A stretch of 64,000 nucleotides of DNA from JAUIAI01 sp050633665. GTDB taxonomy: Bacteria; Pseudomonadota; Gammaproteobacteria; Burkholderiales; Burkholderiaceae_E. The DNA lies in NCBI GenBank assembly GCA_050633665.1, contig JBOEGY010000005.1:277196-341195 (forward strand), in the 5' to 3' direction. Position numbers and translations under genes: made by a program. Below are positions 58,468 to 64,000 of this stretch, piece by piece. The notes beneath the pieces were generated by a model, which worked only from the letters and a program-made list of their open reading frames with translations, was not told the origin of the DNA and made no database searches. The first letter of the stretch is position 1. The number at the start of each line of letters is the position of its first letter.

Positions 58468-60300
58468 ATGAACCCCGCATTGATATTGTCTCGCCGAGAT
58501 CTTGAATTCCTTCTCTACGAATGGCTGGAGGCGACCGACTTACTGTCTCGAGAACGATTCGCCGAGCACTCGCGCGAAACCTTTGACGCGGTGCTGGAGT
58601 TGTCTGAAAAGCTTGCCACCGAGCAGTTCTATCCGATCAACCGGATTCTCGATACCCAGGAGCCCCGGTTTGACGGCGAGACGGTGCATACGCCCGCTGA
58701 GTTAAAGCCGGCCGTTCGCGCCTACTGCGACGCCGGTTTGCTGGCTGCCGGCTTTGACCATGATGTCGGTGGAATGCAATTGCCGTCGCTGATTCAGCGC
58801 GCCGCCAGCATCTGGGTCAGCGCGGCCTCGGTCGGCGGCACCTTGTTTGGCCTGACGCCAGCCAACGCCAGTACGCTGGTATTACATGGCACGGACTTTC
58901 ACCGCTCCGTTTATGTGCCCCGCATGCTCGAAGGGCGCTATTTCGGCACCATGTGTCTGTCTGAGCCGCAAGCCGGTTCGTCCCTGTCTGACATCACGAC
59001 CCGGGCGGTTCGGCAAGACGACGGCACGTATCGGCTGTTCGGCAACAAGATGTGGATTTCCGGCGGCGATGAAGATGTTTCAGAGAACATTATTCATCTG
59101 GTTCTGGCCAAGATTCCTGGCCCTGATGGCAAGCCGATTCCCGGCACCCGCGGCATTTCGTTGTTTGCGGTACCAAAGATACTTGTGGATGAGCAAGGCA
59201 ATCATGGTGAGCGCAATGATGTCGCTGTGGCCGGTCTAAACCACAAACTGGGTTTCCGCGGCATTCCCAACTGCCTGCTCAATTTCGGCGAAGGCAAGTA
59301 CCCGGTCGCAGGCCAGGCGGGCGCAGTGGCGACACTGGTTGGCGAGGAGCATCGTGGACTTGCCTGCATGTTCCATATGATGAACGATGCACGGATTATG
59401 ATTGGTGGTGCAGCCGCGGCGATCGGCTATTCAGGCTATCTGCATTCGCTCGAATATGCCCGCAACCGCACCCAGGGCAGGCGACCGCAGAACAAAGATC
59501 CGAAGGCGGCCCCGGTGCGCATCATTGAACACGCCGATGTTCGGCGAATGTTGCTGGCGCAGAAAGCCTATTCGGAAGGCGCGCTGGCGCTGACTTTGTA
59601 TTGCGCCCGCCTGATTGACTGGCAAGCCACCGCCGCAGACGAGGCTGATGCAACCCGCGCCAACTTACTGCTCGAGTTGTTGACGCCCATCTGTAAGAGC
59701 TGGCCGTCGCAATGGTGTCAGGAGGGCAATAGTCTTGCGATTCAGATTCACGGGGGCTATGGCTACACCCGTGACTTCCAGGTCGAGCAGTTGTGGCGTG
59801 ACCAGCGACTCAATCCGATTCACGAGGGGACGCACGGTATTCAAGGCCTTGATTTGCTGGGCCGCAAGATTCGGATGCGAGACGGCGCGGCATTTGTCGC
59901 CCTGCGCCGTGAGGTCGACCAGACGGTGACTCGCGCCGGCAGTTTGGATGCCGGGCTGAAGCAGGCGGGTGGGCAGTTGAGCCAAGCCTTTGACGGCCTC
60001 CAGGAAACCGTGGAAAAACTCTATGCGCAACAGGATCTGGATCTCACGCTGGCTAACTCAACTGCGTTTCTGGAGGCGTTCGGTCACGCCGTGATGGGCT
60101 GGATCTGGCTTGAGCAGGCTTGCGTGGCAACCGCTGCGATCGATGCTGGTGCCACTGGCGTGCAGGCGGAGTTCTATCAGGGAAAGCTGGCCGCTGCGAT
60201 GTGGTTCTTCACCTGGGAAGTGCCCAAAATCCAGGTAATGCTCAATGCGTTGAACAGTCTTGATCGTTCGGCACTGGACATGCAGGAGGCCTGGTTCTGA
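58468..60300 (+). CDS. Acyl-CoA dehydrogenase
   Basis: A 610-residue flavoenzyme with the N-terminal helical domain, beta domain (MCLSEPQAGSSLSDI, LFGNKMWISGG), and C-terminal domain with catalytic Glu near the QIHGGYGYTRDFQVEQLWRDQRLNPIHEG block, followed by the extra C-terminal domain seen in long members such as the DmdC-type and FadE-type relatives. It oxidises an acyl-CoA at the alpha-beta bond; chain length is not evident. Its stop overlaps the next start (TGATGG). Confidence 0.9.
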   Translation: MNPALILSRRDLEFLLYEWLEATDLLSRERFAEHSRETFDAVLELSEKLATEQFYPINRILDTQEPRFDGETVHTPAELKPAVRAYCDAGLLAAGFDHDVGGMQLPSLIQRAASIWVSAASVGGTLFGLTPANASTLVLHGTDFHRSVYVPRMLEGRYFGTMCLSEPQAGSSLSDITTRAVRQDDGTYRLFGNKMWISGGDEDVSENIIHLVLAKIPGPDGKPIPGTRGISLFAVPKILVDEQGNHGERNDVAVAGLNHKLGFRGIPNCLLNFGEGKYPVAGQAGAVATLVGEEHRGLACMFHMMNDARIMIGGAAAAIGYSGYLHSLEYARNRTQGRRPQNKDPKAAPVRIIEHADVRRMLLAQKAYSEGALALTLYCARLIDWQATAADEADATRANLLLELLTPICKSWPSQWCQEGNSLAIQIHGGYGYTRDFQVEQLWRDQRLNPIHEGTHGIQGLDLLGRKIRMRDGAAFVALRREVDQTVTRAGSLDAGLKQAGGQLSQAFDGLQETVEKLYAQQDLDLTLANSTAFLEAFGHAVMGWIWLEQACVATAAIDAGATGVQAEFYQGKLAAAMWFFTWEVPKIQVMLNALNSLDRSALDMQEAWF

Positions 60301-61163
60301 TGGCGGTTGATGGCTTGAACCAGACGCCCGGCGAGCAGGAGCAAGAGCCGTGGAAACAGGCGGTGGTCTTTGTGTTCAGTCAGATGCCTGAACTGTCCGG
60401 GCCGCACGGCATGCTCCCGCCGATTGCCGCCCGCTTAAGCGAGCGTTTATCTGCCGATCAGGCATTGGTGGCACCGTTGCTTGTTTATGATGTCGTTGAG
60501 CAGGACGGTCAAATACACGCCTCGGTACAGTACGACCAACATCAGTTCCGGATGATTGGTCAGCACGGTGTGGCGCAGGATGACAGCCTGGGCCGGGCGA
60601 TTGAATGTTCGCACTGGAGCGCTGCAGATAAACAGCTTCTTGCCGAACATAAAGCGCATCTGGTTTGCTACTACCTGGGTGAGCATGAAGACCCCGCTGA
60701 ACGAATCATCGCAATCCACCGACTGGCTGCAGCACTGGTGCCGGAAGGGCTGACCGGGGTCATTGACCCGGAGGCCTGGAACTGCCTGCCGGCGGCGACT
60801 CTGCTCGAGATTACCAAAGCGACAACGCTGAACGGTTTCCGCAGCTCAATCCCGGCTGGCTTATGGACAGGCTTTGTGAAGATGTTTGTGACAGAACAAG
60901 ATTTGTGGTTCTGCTCCAAGGGTATGCATCGTTGGGGTCTGCCGGATTTCGCATTGAGCGGAACGAACGAAGAATCGTTGCAGATATCCGAATTGTTTTT
61001 TGCGCTGACTAATTATGCGATTGCATCAGAGTCAGTGCTTAAAGCGGGCGATGTTGTCGAGCTTGGCCCGGACCTGAAACTGGCTTTTGATCCGGTGACT
61101 GCATTCGCCGAATATCTCAACGGGCCGTCAGGGACGCTGGTTGTGCGCCGGCTGACGGCATGA
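60300..61163 (+). CDS. DUF4261 domain-containing protein
   Basis: A 287-residue soluble protein with the DUF4261-like C-terminal half (FALTNYAIASESVLKAGDVVE). Function unknown. It is translationally coupled to the acyl-CoA dehydrogenase, an unusual partner; the link may only be operonic. Confidence 0.65.
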   Translation: MAVDGLNQTPGEQEQEPWKQAVVFVFSQMPELSGPHGMLPPIAARLSERLSADQALVAPLLVYDVVEQDGQIHASVQYDQHQFRMIGQHGVAQDDSLGRAIECSHWSAADKQLLAEHKAHLVCYYLGEHEDPAERIIAIHRLAAALVPEGLTGVIDPEAWNCLPAATLLEITKATTLNGFRSSIPAGLWTGFVKMFVTEQDLWFCSKGMHRWGLPDFALSGTNEESLQISELFFALTNYAIASESVLKAGDVVELGPDLKLAFDPVTAFAEYLNGPSGTLVVRRLTA

Positions 61164-61227
61164 CGATTTCCTGCTGAACCATCGCTACACCTGTATTGCC
61201 TAAAACAATGAGAGAGACACTGAACCT

Positions 61228-61632
61228 ATGAGCACCGTAACCGCTGTCGCCAATCCCGAGCATGACCCCAGAGTCAAAGCTGTATTCGATGATATTCGCG
61301 AAACCAGAGGGTCCGACTTTATCAATAACCTTTGGCTGTATCTGGCGTTTGATCCGACCTTGCTTGAAGAGACCTGGGCGCAAGTAAAAGCAGTGATGGC
61401 GACGCCCGGCACGCTGGACCCGATGGTCAAGGAGATGATCTACATGGCCGTCTCCATTACGAACAGTTGTCAGTATTGCGTGCACTCCCATACGGCAGCG
61501 GCCAAAGCAAAAGGGATGACAGAGGCCCAGCATGCCGAGTTGCTGCGCGTTGTCTCATTGGCGGCCAAGACAAACCACTTACTTAACGGTTTGCAGATAC
61601 CGGTTGATGACGTCTTTGATGCCGACGCCTGA
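61228..61632 (+). CDS. Carboxymuconolactone decarboxylase (AhpD-like) family protein
   Basis: A 134-residue helical protein with the AhpD-type redox site SCQYCVHSHTAAAKAKG (CxxC followed by His). It probably acts in peroxide or thiol redox chemistry. It is the second such protein in the window (the other is at 35506-36096). It precedes the TauE/SafE permease by 16 bp. Confidence 0.87.
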   Translation: MSTVTAVANPEHDPRVKAVFDDIRETRGSDFINNLWLYLAFDPTLLEETWAQVKAVMATPGTLDPMVKEMIYMAVSITNSCQYCVHSHTAAAKAKGMTEAQHAELLRVVSLAAKTNHLLNGLQIPVDDVFDADA

Positions 61633-61648
61633 GCGCGATTAGCGCTCA

Positions 61649-62425
61649 ATGGATATCGGGCATTTATCGGGCGGGCTTGTACTGCTGGGGTCTCTGGCGT
61701 TTTTTCTTGCAGGTACCGTAAAAGGGGTTCTTGGCCTGGGTTTGCCGACCGTTTCGATCGGTCTGTTGGGGTTGATGATTTCGCCGACCCAGGCGGCCAG
61801 TCTGATTATTTTGCCAGCACTGGCCACCAATATCTGGCAGTTCTGCGGCGGCGATGCCCGAGCCGAAATTCTGCGCCGCCTGTTAACGATGATGCTCGCG
61901 ATGGTTGTTGGTGTCTGGTTCGGCGTTAAGTTGATGCTTGGCGCGCATCAGGCGCTGGTAGGCATGGCTCTGGGCTTGTTGTTAATTGTTTATGCCGTGT
62001 TCGGTCTGCGGGCTTCGTTACCGAAAACCGGCACCGAAGCCGAGACATTCCTGAGCCCGCTGGCCGGCGTCGTCACAGGGGGGCTAGCCGGGGCGACCGG
62101 CATCATGGTGATGCCAGGTCTGGCCTATCTGCAATCGCTTGGCTTCGAGCGGCGCCAGCTGATTCAGGCGCTCGGCCTGATGTTCACCGTCGGTTCGGTC
62201 AGTCTGGGCGGCCTGCTCTGGATTTACTCAGAACATTGGGTCTCGCTTAATTCCGAGGCCTGGATCGGTGTCTCCGTTACTGGCACAGTTGCCGCTATGC
62301 TGGGCATGCGTCTGGGCCGGCGCATTGAACCCAAGCTGTCAGGTCCGTTGTTCCGACGTTTGTTTTCGGTTTGGCTGGTCATAAACGGTTTGGTGATTAT
62401 CACCCGGAATCAGACGCTTTTCTGA
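61649..62425 (+). CDS. TauE/SafE family sulfite exporter-like permease
   Basis: A 258-residue membrane protein with seven to eight helices and the family signs GTVKGVLGLGLPTVSIGLL and GGLAGATGIMVMPGLAYLQSL. Members export sulfite or sulfoacetate or import sulfur compounds. A link to the candidate sulfolactate sulfo-lyase at 42091-43553 (which would release sulfite) is tempting but the genes are 18 kb apart. Confidence 0.88.
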   Translation: MDIGHLSGGLVLLGSLAFFLAGTVKGVLGLGLPTVSIGLLGLMISPTQAASLIILPALATNIWQFCGGDARAEILRRLLTMMLAMVVGVWFGVKLMLGAHQALVGMALGLLLIVYAVFGLRASLPKTGTEAETFLSPLAGVVTGGLAGATGIMVMPGLAYLQSLGFERRQLIQALGLMFTVGSVSLGGLLWIYSEHWVSLNSEAWIGVSVTGTVAAMLGMRLGRRIEPKLSGPLFRRLFSVWLVINGLVIITRNQTLF

Positions 62426-62804
62426 GAGAGGGTAGGCGATGTGATGCAATAAAACAGGTGAGATATAGGCAGTCCTAGGTCAAGCCTGAGCCTCAGTTAT
62501 CCGGCGCGCCTCGCATCATCGCCGCGCTCAGCTCGTTCTGGCGAAAATGTGCCGCTTCGCGAAGCCACTTCCAACTGAGTCAAATGATTGGCGACGAGAG
62601 AGATGGTGCTTGTGGCGGCGGGCCAGCGTGGAACAGACAAAAGCGGACGTTCCCGTGGGAACGCTATTAGTCGCAGTCCGGCCAAGAGCGGACGGTCAAC
62701 GCCTCAACTTTCTACGGACGAGCGAATGACGAAAGTGTCGGTTTTTTCGAGAAACTTCTCGCGCTGAGATTAAGGTATGACTACGATTAATTGAAAGTAC
62801 GTAT
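62426..62804. other. Gene-poor, degenerate stretch before the RHS cassettes (379 bp)
   Basis: No intact gene. Two similar motifs, AAAGCGGACGTTC near 62640 and AGAGCGGACGGTC near 62686, and a CGTTCCC-GT-GGGAACG hairpin at 62648-62663. Near 62764-62800 the translation (LRLRYDYD, then a stop and frameshift to ESTYVQVDP) looks like a decayed RHS core joining the intact tip that follows. Confidence 0.4.
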
Positions 62805-63290
62805 GTGCAAGTAGATCCCGTCGGGCTGCAAGGCGGCATCAACGCTTATGCGTACGCACGGTCTCAATCGACGAGCAGGGTAGATTTCTTTGGATTAGAC
62901 GACTACGCGGTTGGGGTGGAAGTTGATCTCACCGCACTATTTCCTGGCGTTGAGTACGGCTTCGGTGTTGTCTATGACTCAGACAATATATTTGACTCAG
63001 GTTGGTTCCTTACTTTGGGGGTATCCGCAGGAGCAAATGCTGGTTTTGGGGTTGGAGGGATCTACACACCTGGTGACATTGAGGGAGCGTCGGTCGGCTT
63101 CGACATCAACGGTCATGTAGTTTCGGCCCAAGGCGGAGTGAGTCTTGAAGATTGCTCCGTTTACGGTGGATTCTCTTTTGGGCCAGGGCTCGGCGGATCG
63201 CTGAATCGAAGTGAAACTCGCACTCTGAGCCTAGAGAACCTTGGAATAGGCCGTGCCTACAGATGGGTGACTAGTTACTTTGGATACTAA
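62805..63290 (+). pseudogene. Displaced RHS core tip with variable C-terminal domain (cassette 1)
   Basis: The frame opens with VQVDPVGLQGGINAYAYARSQ, the conserved 3' end of the RHS repeat core (usual form QSDPIGLxGGxNxYxYxxNNP), and FFGLD in place of DPLGL. After this junction come about 125 residues of a Gly-rich, beta-looking C-terminal domain unrelated to the core. The main RHS protein is absent; upstream a stop and frameshift interrupt the core. This is the structure of an orphan polymorphic-toxin cassette: intact tip, no start of its own. Confidence 0.7.
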
Positions 63291-63297
63291 GGTGACT

Positions 63298-63582
63298 ATG
63301 AAACGCAAAATCATTCGAATGTTCGTGCTCTATTGTGGGTCAGGCCTAATATCAGGGTTCTTAGCCGTAAAGGCAGCTGACCAACTTCATTTAGCAGTGG
63401 CGTTGACGATTCTCGTTGGCTGGGCAGCCTTTGCGACGTGGTTAGGACTTCATGTGTCAAAACGAGTTAGGCAGTTAACTTGTGACGATTGCAAAGAAAA
63501 ACTTTATGAGTATCGTCAGTTTCCGTTACCGATACCGAAATCCTGCAGACATTGCGGAGCGCCGTTAGAAAAGAAGCGATAA
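63298..63582 (+). CDS. Small membrane protein with zinc ribbon, possible immunity protein
   Basis: A 94-residue protein with two membrane helices (residues 8-25 and 33-55) and a C-terminal Cys4 site (CDDC...CRHC). AAGGTG overlapping the stop of the preceding RHS tip is its ribosome binding site, so it is coupled to cassette 1. Its place right after an RHS C-terminal domain is where immunity genes are found; this is the only support for the role. The ATG at 63298 is preferred over 63280. Confidence 0.55.
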   Translation: MKRKIIRMFVLYCGSGLISGFLAVKAADQLHLAVALTILVGWAAFATWLGLHVSKRVRQLTCDDCKEKLYEYRQFPLPIPKSCRHCGAPLEKKR

Positions 63583-63592
63583 TTCCAGAGGG

Positions 63593-63982
63593 ATGTTTGT
63601 GCAATCGGATCCTATTGGACTTGGGGGCGGTATAAATACCTACGCTTACGTTTCTCTTAACCCTACACTTTCGGTTGACCCGTTCGGGCTTGCGCGGACG
63701 ATTACAAATCTAGGAGAGGGATACAGCGGAGCAATTGATACTATTAATATCGATGGAAGATCTTCGTTTGGGATCCATGTAAGAGACCCAAGCGGCCGTG
63801 AAATCGGTGTGTACGGCCCCGATGGCTGGATAAACAAGCACGGGAAACTAGGCCGGCCAGACAACATTCCTGACTCTGTCGAAAATCAATGTAGGGGCAG
63901 GGCCGTAGAAATCGGTCGTCGAATGGGCGTTATTCCCGAGAGAGGCCGTGCCAATCTCAAAGGTAGTGGGCTCGGCAAGTGA
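63593..63982 (+). pseudogene. Displaced RHS core tip with variable C-terminal domain (cassette 2)
   Basis: Begins G-M-FVQSDPIGLGGGINTYAYVSLNP and VDPFGLA, again the RHS core end, 10 bp after the membrane/zinc gene. The next about 90 residues form a different, basic C-terminal domain (RDPSGREIGVYGPDGW, ENQCRGRAVEIGRRMG) that I cannot assign to a toxin family. It is the second tip in tandem, so the locus looks like an array of silent toxin cassettes. No immunity gene is visible before the window ends. Confidence 0.65.
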
Positions 63983-64000
63983 TCTTCCCCAGCAAACCTG

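Noticed and set aside
62497..62685. 62-codon minus-strand open frame before the RHS tips
   Set aside because: Low-complexity Arg/Pro-rich translation without ribosome binding site, in a degenerate stretch.

Overview
The window is a GC-rich bacterial chromosome segment, very probably from a gammaproteobacterium. The main pointers are the rpsU-yqeY-dnaG-rpoD macromolecular synthesis operon, tsaE/queG/xerD, tsaD facing plsY, gluQRS, msbA with LPS core glycosyltransferases, and DUF2788 and HopJ family genes. RpoD carries a very long Lys/Ala-rich N-terminal extension of a kind I associate more with betaproteobacteria, so I do not place the organism below class. No rRNA, CRISPR array or intact insertion sequence was seen. 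There is one tRNA gene (CAT anticodon, best read as tRNA-Ile2).

Layout. 1-6331: housekeeping genes (amidase start, tsaE, queG, xerD, a YbaK-type deacylase, plsY, tsaD) and a membrane diguanylate cyclase. 6648-13889: rpsU (own promoter, structured leader, terminator behind it), yqeY, dnaG, rpoD and two small membrane-protein genes. 13938-26324: a degenerate GGDEF protein, the tRNA, a glycosyltransferase-like gene, a YpfJ-type metallopeptidase, DUF1223, a DnaQ/GIY-YIG nuclease, a DEAD-box helicase, DUF3108, gluQRS, and a LysR / pirin / flavodoxin-like locus with a palindromic operator. 26398-35448: dnaE followed by a tightly overlapping LPS cluster (glycosyltransferase, msbA, glycosyltransferase, O-antigen ligase, WaaE-like transferase).

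36393-39411 (minus strand) is the most striking segment. It is a compact five-gene ubiquitin-like conjugation operon: a membrane-anchored zinc/RING-like protein, an E1-like ThiF-fold enzyme, a ubiquitin-like protein ending in Gly, an E2-like protein with an HPN...Cys active site and a C-terminal zinc ribbon, and a JAMM-type isopeptidase with an intact HxHx10D motif. Together these could activate, transfer and remove a small protein modifier. Bacterial operons of this general class are known; the membrane-anchored first gene and the zinc-ribbon E2 make this version worth study.

39491-43609: a GntR-regulated catabolic operon with UxaA-family subunits resembling sulfolactate sulfo-lyase SuyA/SuyB, an SDR, a zinc alcohol dehydrogenase and the regulator as last gene. 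43681-47284: HAD hydrolase, MDR oxidoreductase, TPP enzyme, a strong inverted repeat and a tiny membrane peptide. 47316-53125: two-subunit class I fumarase divergent from a four-gene succinate dehydrogenase/fumarate reductase set, then azlCD. 53151-62425: hopJ, glyoxalase I, acdR/acdS (ACC deaminase), a TetR locus, aldo/keto reductase, acyl-CoA dehydrogenase, DUF4261, an AhpD-like protein and a TauE/SafE permease. 62426-64000: a decayed stretch and two displaced RHS core tips with variable C-termini flanking a small membrane/zinc protein, i.e. part of an orphan polymorphic-toxin cassette array that continues out of the window.
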